From Narthecium ossifragum (Eukaryota; Streptophyta; Magnoliopsida; Dioscoreales; Nartheciaceae): a DNA stretch of 64,000 bases. Every line of letters begins with the position of its first letter. Position 1 is the first letter of the stretch. The notes under the pieces were generated by a model. That model saw nothing but the letters and a program-made list of their open reading frames with translations, had not been told where the DNA came from and ran no database searches. The stretch lies in the NCBI GenBank assembly GCA_963920575.1, contig OY986966.1, positions 1,198,130 to 1,262,129 of the forward strand, written 5' to 3'. Position numbers and translations under genes: made by a program. This document shows positions 47,413-58,396 of this stretch, in pieces.

Positions 47413-48874
47413 GGCCAAAAAACACTTTGGTATCTTGTAGTTTCCAAGGTTTGCAATTTAGTACCATGGAGTTTAACAATTACCAAAAAATGCATGAAGT
47501 TACAAAACTGATCATTTTGATCCAATGGCTAACTCCGTTATCAACATTTCACGACAAACCAATTATATATTAATTTTGACTGGTTTTTAATAATTTTAAC
47601 TGGTTTTCAGCTGACGTGAGAGAGAGAAGGAGAGAGGGAGAGAGGGAGAGAAGAAGCTGGTGCAAGGGAGGCGGCGGCGATGGGAGGAGGTCGGTGCAGG
47701 GGTCGATGGCGGCTGTAAGGAACCGTCGTGGGGAACGATGACGGCGACAAGGAGGGTCGGCGCGGGTGTGTAAGAGAGGAGAGAGAGGAGTGGAGAAAGA
47801 GGAGAAGGGGAGGAGCGGTCGGGTTATATGGAGGTGGAGGTTGGAGTCGAAGTAGGAGTAAGAAAAGGGGAAGAGTCTGGCGGGAGAGAAAGAGGAAAGG
47901 AGGAAGGAAGGGAAGGAGGCGGCGGCCAGTGAGACGGTGTCGGGTGGGACCGTTTGGGGGTGATGGGGTTGCGGCCGAGCGGCCTGGTGGGCTGGGAGGC
48001 ACCTAGGGGAGCAAACAAGTGATCTTTTGGCCGTCGCCTCTCCGTGAGGGCCGTGCGGCAAGCAAGTGACCTTTGGGCCGTTTCCTCTCCGCGAGGGCCG
48101 TGCGACGTCAGAGCCGAGGAAGAAGAGGAGGACCTCGACAGCAACTACGGCATCAACCTCTCCAAAAACCTCATGGCCATCGCCGGTGACGTCCTCATGT
48201 CCAACATCACCACCATTGGCTCCCTTATCCTCCCGGTCTCCGAGCGGCTGTTGTTCATGTTCGCTCTCGTCGGTCGGAAGCTGATCAACCCCAGATGGAA
48301 GCCATACATCTCGGAGCACGTCGACGAGCTGCAGAAGAACATGTAGCTCTCGGTGGAGCACGTCGAGGCCTCCCGGATGACGCTGCACCGGTTCGGCGAC
48401 ACCTCCAACAACTCACTCTGGTACGAGTTCAGCTACATCGAAGCCAAGGGCAGGATGCGGCGTGGCGACCGGGTGTGGCAGATCGGCTTCAGCAGTGGGT
48501 TCAAGTGCAACAACGCCGTGTGGAAGTGCCTGAGGACAGTGGAGTCGCCACCGGTGGACGGGCCTTGGTGGGATTGCATCCATAGGTACCCGGTATTCAT
48601 CCCGAAGGTGGTCAAGCTTGACGGCGCTCCGGCCTGCGTGGAGTGGATCTTGACGACGAGAGCCCCCCTGTATATATATATATTGCCACGCCAGCTAAAA
48701 ACTAAGTCAAAATTAACATATGACTGGTTCGCCGTGAAATGCTAATAACGGAGTTAACCCATTGGATCAAAATGATCAGTTTTGTAACTTCAGGTATTTT
48801 TTGGTAATTATTAAACTTCGTGGTACTAAACTGCAAATCCTGAAAACTTCATGGTACCAAAGTGTTTTTTGGCC
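47413..48874. mobile_element. Pack-MULE (1,462 bp) with ~190-bp TIRs and a 9-bp target-site duplication
   Basis: Both ends begin GGCCAAAAAACACTTTGGTA and share long inverted arms (AATTACCAAAAAAT, AAGTTACAAAACTGATCATT, TTTGATCCAATGG, AACTCCGTTAT). The nine bases TATGTGAGT occur directly on both sides (47404-47412 and 48875-48883). The original LST8-copy sequence across the site is recovered when one duplicate is removed in thought. The GC-rich interior contains a 3-ketoacyl-CoA synthase fragment and no transposase, which is the definition of a Pack-MULE. Confidence 0.9.
48106..48645 (+). pseudogene. Captured 3-ketoacyl-CoA synthase (KCS) C-terminal fragment
   Basis: KCS enzymes condense malonyl-CoA with acyl-CoA in very-long-chain fatty-acid elongation at the ER. 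This frame reads [67 protein letters not shown] and NAVWKCLRT, the C-terminal half of the FAE1/CUT1-type family. Defects: an in-frame TAG at 48344-48346; the family segment holding the catalytic His (around HFCIH) is missing between KPYIS and the downstream part; and the active-site Asn of the RFGNTS motif is Asp (RFGDTS). The N-terminal membrane part and catalytic Cys region are absent. It cannot be functional and is cargo of the Pack-MULE. Confidence 0.88.
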
Positions 48875-49188
48875 TATGTGAGTCATAGCTTATGACCTGA
48901 CATCATAGGCAGAACATAATACTGACAAAAGTAAAAGAGCACACCATAAGCCTCTCTGATAAAAATCACTCTTTTTTCCCTTTAACATCGAGTTTGTTAT
49001 CTTTCATTACTGCAGATTGATAACGTGTATGGTTTCGATCGATAGATGACACGGTGGAGCTGCGATCGTTTGGGCACTTGAGGGTCGAATCCTTAGCTTC
49101 TGGTAATTGTTCGTTTCCTTTGAACAAATGGGTTCAAATGGGAGGCGTTTGTTGTTAATGATCGTGACTAGGTAATTAGGGGATCGAG

Positions 49189-51887
49189 ATGAGCCAACCT
49201 TCGGTGATCCTCGCGACGGCGGGTTATGACCACACCATAAGGTTCTGGGAGGCTAAGAGCGGGCGCTGCTACCGTACCCTCCAATACCCAGACTCCGTGA
49301 GTTCTTGAATATTTGATTTTGTTGGCCTCGCTGTACAGCCTTCGCTGCCTTCTTTTGTTTCTGCTAGCTTGCCCTAGTTCTTTCTGCAACTAGAAGATAA
49401 TTGATACAAGGGATAAGGAGCCACACCTCTTTGCTGTCATGTGGAACAATGAGTGTTTCTGGCTGTGAGTTTGGCTAATATTTCAAGAACAATTATGCAA
49501 CTTCAAGTTGCTAATTGTATGAAATTTCATATGTTGCACCTTAACGTGCGCTTTGTGCATCCTGTAGCTTTGTATCACTTATGGGCTTCTAATGCGGCCG
49601 CCTGAACTTTTGTAAACTTGCCTATAGCATGTATGAAGCATGTATTTCATGATTATATAAGCTGATTGGAAATCAAACTGACCTTTTAAGGAATATATTC
49701 CCTTGTCTGTGTAACCTTATTTCAACAAACTTGACATTTGCAGCAAGTGAATCGGCTTGAAATATGCCCTCGTAAGCAATTCTTGGCTGCAGCTGGAAAT
49801 CCTCACATCCGCCTTTTTGATGTTAACTCAAACAGCCCTCAGCCTGTAAACCATCTTTTTTCTCTTTGCCTTTTTCTTGTGATATGATATGTGCTCTTTT
49901 ACTTTTGTCAGTATTATGTTCTGCCTATGATGTCAGGTCATAAGCTATGATTCACATACTAGCAATGTGATGGCAGTGGGATTTGAGTGTGATGGGAACT
50001 GGATGTATTCAGGTTCTGAAGATGGCACCGTAAAGATTTGGGATTTGAGGTATAATAACTGGTTGAGCTAGTTGAAAATATAGCTTATTCAGTAATTTGT
50101 CAGCTTTTCCTGGTTAACATAGTGTAATGATATGGTAATCTTGTGTATAGTGTGAGTCTGGATTGTTTCTAGAACTGCTTGTTGTTTGCCTGAGATATGG
50201 GCAGTAAGAAGTTTTAGTATATTTTTATGTAGCAATTAACATGCTTGCAACAAATAGCAGATGCCTACACCTAATATCTTCATGCATTTTTTAATCGCTA
50301 AATTTCAGGGCTCCAGGTTGCCAGCGGGAGTATGAAAGTCGTGCCGCTGTCAATACTGTGGTTCTACATCCTAATCAGGTTAGTCTTTGGAATCCTTTCA
50401 AAACCACTACTGATATTCATTGTTAAAGAAGACATTTCTGATCAATTAATTACACCTAAATTTCTTACCTTGTGCTAGTAGGAGCCAAATATGATATCTA
50501 ATTATGTTTTTTGGCCCAAAAAAAATCATGTCATGGTTCTTAATTCATGCACTGGCTTGCTATGATGCATAATTTTTGTTACAACCATTATCCATGCTGT
50601 GAAATTGAACTTTAATGTGTCTTCTCGACGGGAGTTATTGTACAGTAGTAGTATCTATCTTTTTCGATTGCTGAGCCAATTCATTAGTTGTTAAATTAGG
50701 ATACACTCATCCTCTATGCAGACGGAATTAATCTCTGGGGATCAAAATGGGAATATACGGGTGTGGGATCTGACTGCAAATTCATGCAGCTGTGAATTGG
50801 TGAGAACATGTGTGATTGTAATCTGCATTTTCTCTTCTATGCCGTCTCACTGTGGAACTCTAATTTCGAATGGGTGAATGTCTTCATTGTAATTGGAAAA
50901 CTAGGTGCCAGAGGTAGATACAGCTGTGAGATCCTTAACAGTAATGTGGGATGGCAGCATGGTTGTAGCTGCAAATAACCATGGAACATGTTATGTGTGG
51001 CGCTTGCTGCGAGGAGTACAGGTTTCTGAGTTTATTCCTTTTGGTTATGCGAATTCACATGTCACATAGAGTTACTGAGACATTGTTTCATCTGCGTGCA
51101 GACGATGACCTACTTTGAACCTCTGCATAAGTTACAAGCTCATGATGGCTATATTTTGAAGTGTCTGCTTTCACCTGAATTTTGTGATCCTCACAGGTAC
51201 TGGTTAGCTGGTAGTAATCACCTGCAGTTCAATGACTTCTCTGGAAATTTTATGCTCTCATTTTCCATCATAATGTATTCAGATAATTGTATATGATATT
51301 CAGGAATATGTTCATTACATTTGCTAAATAAAATTTTATTGGTCGCTCTAACCATCCTGATAAAAGAAAAGATCTGCAATTGTTCTTACGATTTCATGAT
51401 TGGTTTCTCATGCTTATTCACTGGAAGTAGGTATCTTGCCACTGCATCGTCTGATCACACAGTTAAGATTTGGAATGTTGATGGTTTCACCCTGGAGCGA
51501 ACTTTAATAGGTAGGAACAGTTCTAAGATCCTAAACTGTCCTCACCCAGTCTCATTTTCCTCCCATTTCACTAACTGGATGTGAATCTGGAACTATCCTC
51601 AGGACATCAGCGCTGGGTCTGGGATTGTGTTTTCTCAGTAGATGGTGCTTATTTGATAACAGGTGACTGAACCTTTTTGCTGTCACTGTGATTATGATCG
51701 TATTATCTCAATTTCCATTCTTGCTATATCTCTAAAGTGTTATCTGCTCTGGGGATATCCAGCTTCTTCTGACACAACAGCACGGCTATGGACAATGTCC
51801 ACTGGGGAAAACATCAGAGTTTACCAAGGTCATCACAAGGCAACAGTCTGCTGTGCTTTGCATGATGGTGCTGAATCCCCTCAATGA
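49189..51887 (+). CDS. LST8: LST8, WD40 subunit of the TOR kinase complex, 10 exons
   Basis: LST8 binds the kinase domain of TOR and stabilises TOR complex 1, linking nutrients and light to growth. Exons: 49189-49296, 49744-49845, 49937-50049, 50309-50378, 50722-50799, 50905-51021, 51102-51196, 51431-51510, 51603-51662, 51763-51887; phases join and give 315 residues, against about 305 in Arabidopsis. The protein is almost entirely WD40 repeats: [75 protein letters not shown] and [11 protein letters not shown], i.e. a seven-blade propeller. The start [16 protein letters not shown] matches the family N-terminus. All introns are GT-AG. The upstream flank is short: the inverted LST8 copy and its Pack-MULE begin within about 250 bases of the ATG, so the promoter may be rearranged. 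Confidence 0.95.
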
Positions 51888-53626
51888 TGCTCTTGGTGCA
51901 TCACCATTGCTCAATGTACAATAAGTCAATAATGCTCGAACTGTGCGGTTGTCCATTGTTTCTGTATCAGTTTCATTCCTCGGTAGATATGTAGGTCTAG
52001 ATTTCTCAATGTGGAAGCTGAATTGTATATTCGTCTTAGGTTCTACTCGAGTTTTTCTTCTGTCTATACATCAGCTATTCTTAACAGATTCTCTAAAATA
52101 CAGTAAAAATAGTCATTTCTCTAGTTTACATATTCTCTATCCAACAACACTTTATATCATATAGTCAAAACCATTTTCTATCAGACTTAAATATTAATAT
52201 TTTTATTTTTTTATATATTTTATATTTCTTATTCATTGATCATATTATATTCATAAATATATTTGAGAATAGTCATATATTCAAATAACTATATAATAGT
52301 AATATATATTAAATAAAAATATTAAAAATTTTGAAATCTTAATGTATTATTATTTCTTATTCATTGGAGAAGATGGGTTTGGAGAAGAGATAAAATGATA
52401 AATGTGTTTTGAGAATTTTTTTTGAAAAGTAAAAAAGTCATATTTTATTATTAAATAACTATAGAATAGTAATTTGTTATTAGTTGAAATTATTAGAATA
52501 TGAAAATTATAATATTTTATTATTTCTTATTCATTAGACAATATGAGAGAATGAATTAAAAAAGATGTACAAATGGCTTTGGAGAATAAATTAAAGAAAA
52601 ACATAAAATCATATTTTATTATAAAATAATGAATAGAAGAGCTATAGTGATAGAAAAGCTGATGTGAGAGGATTTTGACCTCCAAAAAATACCGTAACTC
52701 ATGTAAAACAGAGCTTTTGGCTCGGAGCTGCTGCGGAATAATCTACTACACAAAAGAAGGATCCAATCTCTACATTTAGGCTCTGGTTTATTACTGTCGT
52801 ATTGCTGAACTGGCACAATCTCAGATTTTGCATGTATTCAACTCCTGCATGGTTGCAGTCTTTGGTGGTCCGCTGCACATTTGGGTCGGGTCACCTCTCT
52901 TTTAAAGAAAACTAATGCCTGACAAAGGTGGGCACGGTGGATTTTAATGCTCAATTCAATGGACTCATGGTATGGCCAAATTTATTAAGCTTTAATCTTC
53001 AATGCCAGGGGACTACACTATAGTCCACTACTGTTCACGAGACATTGAGACCTCAATAACGTATGCAACTTGCGCTATCTGCCCATTTTGTGACATTATA
53101 GTGTGTCTTTGCTCAGGTGACTGTTAAAAGGCCATTGCAATTATATACAAGCTACAAACATTGCTATAGTTTTTGTTTTTCGATTAGTTGAGCCAATTAT
53201 TCTAGCTTCAATAGCATCTACTAATTATAGTTTCACAACATACAAAGAATGCCAGTAAGAACCTATCATTTGGAAGGTCTGATGTCGCTATTGTAACCAC
53301 GAAAGCTCATAGGTCATCTTGTGATCTAAGCATCCCAACATCTATAATTTCCATCAAATGCTGGTGGTTGATCCACCCCACCAAGAAACATCTCCCTGTT
53401 CTTTTTTAATACTCTTTTACCAGTCCTCTTGAGATGATATCCCCGCCAACTTGTTTTCTTTCCATGGTCTTAGGAGGGAGATCATTACAATCAGAAATGC
53501 CAAAAGCTAGTCTAAATTAACCACCCCAGAAACAATCCCATGATTGAAACCCTCCATATAGAAGAGTACATTAAGAAAATGCTATGAAGCCAAGAAGCCA
53601 AAGTCACAAGCCATTGTTTTCAAAAC
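51888..53626. other. LST8 3' flank / AT-rich intergenic
   Basis: From about 52080 to 52620 the sequence is very AT-rich with repeated TATTTCTTATTCATT motifs (near 52226, 52345 and 52525), suggesting a diverged repeat of about 120-180 bases. There is no coding region I can support before the gene at 53627. Confidence 0.45.
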
Positions 53627-54337
53627 ATGAAGAAAGACATCAAACTGCCAGACCCCTTCAATCACTCCATGGGAAAGAAGGAGAAGAAGAAACGTAGCAC
53701 TACTCATCATCAACAAGAAGAACAGCCCAAGAGACCTAAAGACCATCCTCCACAGTTCAAGCCGAGCTCCGACGTGAAAGGCATCCGGTTTGGAGGCCAG
53801 TTCATCGTGAAATCCTTCACCGTCCGGCGCGCCGGCCCCATCGAGCTGCAAAGCCTTCTCGACGTCGTCGTCTCCTCCCCTTCTCACCATCAGAGTACTC
53901 CTTTCCCTTCCACCATTGGTTACCTCCCTACCAACTTCACCATCTTGGCACACGATGCATGGCACACGCTCACGCTTGGCCTCGGCACCAAGAAGTCCAA
54001 GGTGGTGCTCTTCGTCTTCGAATCGGAGACCATGAGGTCGGCGGCGGACCGGCTCTGGCCTGCCGTCATAACTCTAGGGAACGTCAACCGGAAGCTCATC
54101 CGTGGGCTCACTGGATGCGAGATGGGGAGGTTTAAGTTCAGGAAAGGGTGCCTCACGTTCTACGTTTACGCTGTTCGCCGGCTCGGCGCCGCTGGATTCA
54201 TGCACGCCGATGATCTCAGAGTCATCCTGGAGTCAGTGGCGTCGCTGAAGGATTTCCTCGACCACACAGCCATGTTGGCGTTGCCCAGCCAACAGAGCAT
54301 CACCTTCTCACCTCGGGTAGCCTCCATGGCGCATTGA
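53627..54337 (+). CDS. Conserved plant-specific single-exon protein of unknown function (236 aa)
   Basis: The open frame begins MKKDIKLPDPFNHSMGKK and ends SPRVASMAH. The first about 50 residues are Lys/Arg-rich and disordered, with a basic KKEKKKR patch that could be a nuclear-localisation signal. After that comes a compact region (IRFGGQFIVKSFTVRRA, LPTNFTILAHDAWHTLTLG, KKSKVVLFVFESE, RLIRGLTGCEMGRFKFRKGC, LKDFLDHTAMLA) that looks strongly constrained. I recall similar uncharacterised plant proteins but cannot name a family with certainty and assign no function. There is no signal peptide or membrane segment. The GC-rich coding stretch stands out against AT-rich flanks on both sides, supporting a real gene. 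A downstream in-frame Met at the GKKEKKK segment is a possible alternative start. Confidence 0.75.
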   Translation: MKKDIKLPDPFNHSMGKKEKKKRSTTHHQQEEQPKRPKDHPPQFKPSSDVKGIRFGGQFIVKSFTVRRAGPIELQSLLDVVVSSPSHHQSTPFPSTIGYLPTNFTILAHDAWHTLTLGLGTKKSKVVLFVFESETMRSAADRLWPAVITLGNVNRKLIRGLTGCEMGRFKFRKGCLTFYVYAVRRLGAAGFMHADDLRVILESVASLKDFLDHTAMLALPSQQSITFSPRVASMAH

Positions 54338-55651
54338 GATTACTATATCAGCTGTTCTTCAGCAAAACTGAGATCTTTCCTCATGTTCGGAATTTTTTCT
54401 TTTCTAAACAAGAAATTTGATGGGTTTTGAGTTCCTTGCGTGGTCATCTATATGTGTGAATTTGATGATTTCTTAATGGTTGTTTTGATCTTAGATGAAA
54501 TGTTTGGTGATTTTGAGTATGTATTGAATAATATAAAAGACCCACATGGGGCGATGATGAGTTCCAGCTCCTCCGCTGTGCATACTGAGCAAAAGAAATC
54601 CTCAAGTCCAGCTGTTAAGATGCTCAAGATCCAAGCTTTGTTATCTTGTTAGATCTACCTGCAGCTGTAGATATAGAAAATTTAGCGTATTTAATTCACT
54701 CTATTTTCGGTTTTATAATTCTGGACTGTTTTGTGTTTTAGTTGAAAAGATATGTGATTCCCACGGTAAAAGATTTCATACGCAAATGGTATGCTTTTGT
54801 GATAAAAATACAAAATTCTAAGATTGAAAATAAAAGAAATATAATATGCATTTTCAGGAATTACCAAAAATGTAGTTTTTTCGGATATTTGACGGCCATG
54901 TTTTGCTTGTAGTAGTTTAGATGGTGTTTGGTAAGGGGATAGGCTATTGAGGGTTAAAGGATTTTTCGACTAATACAGTTGGGATAACGAGTGAGGGTAA
55001 AGTTATCCCACTTATGATGATTTTAAGTTAAGTTTTGATATTCATGCGTAAATTATACAAAATTTATATTATTATATAAAATAGAAGCAAAAATATATTA
55101 TAATAAAATATAATATATGCTTCAATATATATTTAGTGATAAATATTATAATATTATATTTGAGGATTATAATATTATATTTGAGGATTATAATATTTAT
55201 ACTATTATATTCCCGATTTAATCGCTATGCCTTAGTCGGTTGGGGATAGATATCGGACTTCTATTTATTGGGATAGGGATAGGTTTTATCCTTGATGTTC
55301 GGGATGGCCCACGTTATCACTTAATTGCTAACCCATTTCTTTTTAGCAGATAGGACCCGGTTTTTACTCTGATTCTTGCACCGTTTTAGTTTAGAACAAA
55401 AAAATATTTTCATTTGATGTCTAGTAGTGATAATATCTTCTGTATGGGCCTTAAAACAAATGTCCTTCAAATGAGTGGGCCAGCCCATCTCCCTAGTTAG
55501 GGTGGACCATATCGGATCGGATCGGCCCAAATCTACCCCAAACCCAGTTCTTTTCCTAGCCTAGCTTCTCCCACCTTATGACCCGACTAAAACCCTAAAC
55601 CTAAGCAGCATCAGACCTTTGGATGTTGGTGCTCTTGAGTGCCACTCCACA
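54338..55651. other. Intergenic; uS9m 5' flank
   Basis: No gene is supported. The block 55020-55210 is extremely AT-rich, with a duplicated TATATTTGAGGATTATAATAT. A segment near 54915-54990 (GTGTTTGGTAAGGGGATAGG) resembles a MITE end, but I could not pair it. The uS9m start codon follows an AAACCCTAA motif near 55591 (telo-box), which is often found upstream of plant ribosomal-protein genes. Confidence 0.45.
55590..55600. promoter_or_regulatory. Telo-box (AAACCCTAA) upstream of uS9m
   Basis: AAACCCTAA occurs about 55 bases upstream of the uS9m start codon, followed by a second ACCTAA. Telo-boxes in the proximal promoter or leader are a known feature of plant translation-apparatus genes. It is a single short motif, so support is moderate. 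Confidence 0.5.
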
Positions 55652-58396
55652 ATGCTCTCCCGCCTCGTCTCCCAACCTCGCCACCTCCGTCTCCTAAACC
55701 TTAGCTTGATCTCATTCAACTCCTCTCCTCTCCTTCATTGCCCTCAACCCCCTTCTCGCCCGCCTCTACCTATCTCAATCCTTAATCCGTATACTCTCAT
55801 CCGATCCTCTAGAAGCTTCTCTAGCTCCGGTCATGACGGCGGCGGAGAGGGAAGCGGTGATGGCGGCACGTGGAAGCTCTCCCCGGAGTCCAATGAGATC
55901 GACGCCGTTTTTGGCGAGGAGGATGGCGGCCTCGCCGGGATCGCAGAGGGCGGGGGTGGTGACGATGCCTTCGCTGCGGATCCGGGAGTGATCGACGCGA
56001 AGGTTCCCGTAGAGGAACCGAGTAGGGACATATTCGACGAGATCGCTCAGGAGTTCGGATCGAAGGCGAGGGTGGGACTGGAGGGTGTGGGGGGAGGAGA
56101 GGAGTGGGAGACGGCGGAGGGGTACAAGCCTTGGCGTTTGGGAGGGGAAGAGGAGAAAAATGATGTTTTTGATATTGGTGGAGAAGATGAGACACTCGAG
56201 GGGTTTGGGGATGGTGGGGTAGAGGAGTTGGAGAAGGAGAGGGTTGAGGAGCAGAAGCAGCTCGAGAAGAAGCAGGAGGAGCTCCTCGCCACACTGAAGG
56301 GTTTGTTTCTTTCTGCTGTTTCTAAGAAATGCTGGGCTAAGTTTCTGATTTGAATTTGCTTATTTATTTTCAGTATGATACTAAATATCGAATGTGATTA
56401 TACTTTTTAGGTCAAAAGAATGAAAGTTTTACACACTAGAGGTGACTTTTATCCCTTTGGTGTCAGGTACAAGGGTTATGGATAGGATTCATTTCCAAAT
56501 TGGGGGATATAGGAGCCAAAAAAAATAGAAGTTTTACCGAGTAGCTTCTACTTTTTTCGAATTTCATACATGTTGAGATGACTTTACTGAACAATGCAGA
56601 AGATTTTGCTCCATTACATATTTTTCAAATTTCATAGGTGTTCTCTGCAAAGCTTTAGCACTAAACCATATTGTTTTGTCCACTTGTTCACCCAGTGTAT
56701 ATTGAGCTAAATCATCAAAAGCTAGCCCAATAATCTATCTAGTTGGACGGGAAAAATGATACTTAACTCATTCCTCATTGAGGTATTATGTAGGACCTAA
56801 CATTCCTCTTTGGCTCTAATAGTTCTTTCATGCAGTCATGATAGACAACTTGAAGAGTCAATGCTTGAAATCTGCAACTGTCAATGCCAAATGGTAATGA
56901 TCGTGTTTACCTTCCTGTTTGATTCTTAGTAGAGTATTAGATACATCATGTGGTCTGCATTATTATTTCATTTTACTGTTTCTTGCAAACAGATGAGTTG
57001 TATTTAAAAGGCATAAAAACCACCTTCAGATATAACAAATGGGAGGGTTAGGAGAAGTGCCAGGTTGTCCTAATTGCTCTGGACTGGGGACACCTTCAAG
57101 TGCTTTATTTAATGTCCTTAAGAGATCCAACCACTTAAATCCTTGTTTGCGTAGTTCTTCTCTTGTTTCTCTGATCACCATAAGAATGATGGTTGTGTCG
57201 TCTAAAATAGGTTGTAGAGCTTCATGTATAACCTCGGGTGTTTGTGCTGCTGTCACATGAATCCTTATTCATAGCTTAAAGAGGAAAGTGTACTGATCTA
57301 TTCCAGTCAGTGACTAGGATTTGTAGAGATTTGACTCAAGACTTTCTTCTTTCCATGTTCTAAATGCAGGTCCAAATCGAGCATTTGGGGACCTGATTGC
57401 AGCTTCAGGAATAACAGAGGATATGATTGACAGTTTGATTCTCCTTAAGGATGTTAGAGGTATCCCCGGATTGCCTCCTCTAAGAGAAATAGAGGATAAA
57501 GCTATAGCAGAAATGAATGCTACATCTTCTAGAGGTGAAATTGAGCGCAAAAAGCAGGAAGAAATTTCGAAAGCTCGGGTGAGACAGGTGGATGAAAAGG
57601 GAAGGTCATATGGAACCGGAAGAAGGAAATGCAGTATAGCTCGTGTCTGGATTCAGCCTGGTGATGGGAAATTCATTGTCAATGACAAGCAGTTTGATAC
57701 ATATTTTCCAATCCTTGATCATAGAGCCGAACTTCTGCGACCTTTTACAGAGACCAAGACCCTTGGTCTCTGGGATGTTAGCTGCACTGTAAAAGGAGGT
57801 GGTGTCTCAGGTAATGTTGCTTGTAAATGGCTTTATCTTGCAGGAATCTATCAGAAAGTATTTCATAAGACTAAGGACCTTACTTAGAGCGCAAGCTGAG
57901 AATGAAAATGCTGATAAATGACCTGATTGTGAAGTTTGCCATGTCTGCTTCTTGTACAGATAGTCATTGCTCTCTGATTTCATGTTGATTAGATGATACA
58001 ATTGGACTGACTGCAACTCCTCCTTATGAAAGTAATTTATTTATAGGTTTGGTTTTAAATTGCAGGTCAAGTTGGTGCAATTCGTCTAGGGGTCAGCAGG
58101 GCTTTGCAGAACTGGGAACCAGGGCTTCGACCTTATCTCAAAGCAGGTAAATGATTAAACTTGAAGAAGTAAACAAATTCGCGCAAGCACACCTCTTTTC
58201 TGAATTAATCCCTTGAATTTATGTGTCAGTATAGATAGATGTTGTATACTTCAGGTTATTTAAAGTTAAAATTGTTTTCTAACATCAAATTCTTTATGGT
58301 CCAGCTGGGTACTTGACGAGGGATCCACGTGTAGTTGAAAGGAAGAAGCCTGGGAAAGCCAAAGCAAGGAAGAGCTTCCAATGGGTTAAGCGATGA
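55652..58396 (+). CDS. RPS9M: Mitochondrial small ribosomal subunit protein uS9m, 4 exons, apparent 1-base insertion
   Basis: uS9 sits in the small-subunit head with its C-terminal tail reaching the P-site tRNA. Exons: 55652-56300, 57370-57810, 58066-58147, 58305-58396. The first exon encodes a mitochondrial-type presequence ([18 protein letters not shown], Arg/Ser/Leu-rich, no early acids), then a long acidic, Gly-rich plant extension and a coiled coil ending [11 protein letters not shown]. The uS9 core is at [40 protein letters not shown] and [15 protein letters not shown]; the tail ends [14 protein letters not shown]. The exon total is 1,264 nt, one more than a multiple of three. The extra base is an A in the AAAA at 58140-58143, just before the exon-3 donor; the family sequence expects AAA GCA G. 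Without it the protein would be about 420 residues. It may be a sequencing error, a true frameshift, or be bypassed by a GC donor at 58144. Confidence 0.88.

Larger units (their letters stand above)
46848..48942 (-). pseudogene. LST8: Inverted partial duplicate of LST8 (exons 3-4 with introns), split by a Pack-MULE
   Basis: Read on the minus strand, 48942-48884 plus 47412-46848 is a close copy of LST8 49891-50511, covering the end of intron 2, exon 3, intron 3, exon 4 and part of intron 4. The match ends abruptly at both sides. The copy keeps the introns, so it arose by DNA duplication in inverted orientation. In exon 3 a Trp codon (TGG) is TGA and a Gly codon is changed, so it cannot encode the protein. 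The Pack-MULE at 47413-48874 interrupts exon 3. The copy's inner edge lies about 250 bases upstream of the LST8 start codon. Confidence 0.9.

Noticed and set aside
47570..48388. 272-codon open frame on the minus strand in the Pack-MULE
   Set aside because: It is the opposite-strand shadow of the GC-rich cargo, including the KCS fragment, and starts within the TIR.
56047..56294. Serine/proline-rich minus-strand frames over uS9m exon 1
   Set aside because: Shadows of the Gly/Glu-rich coding strand.
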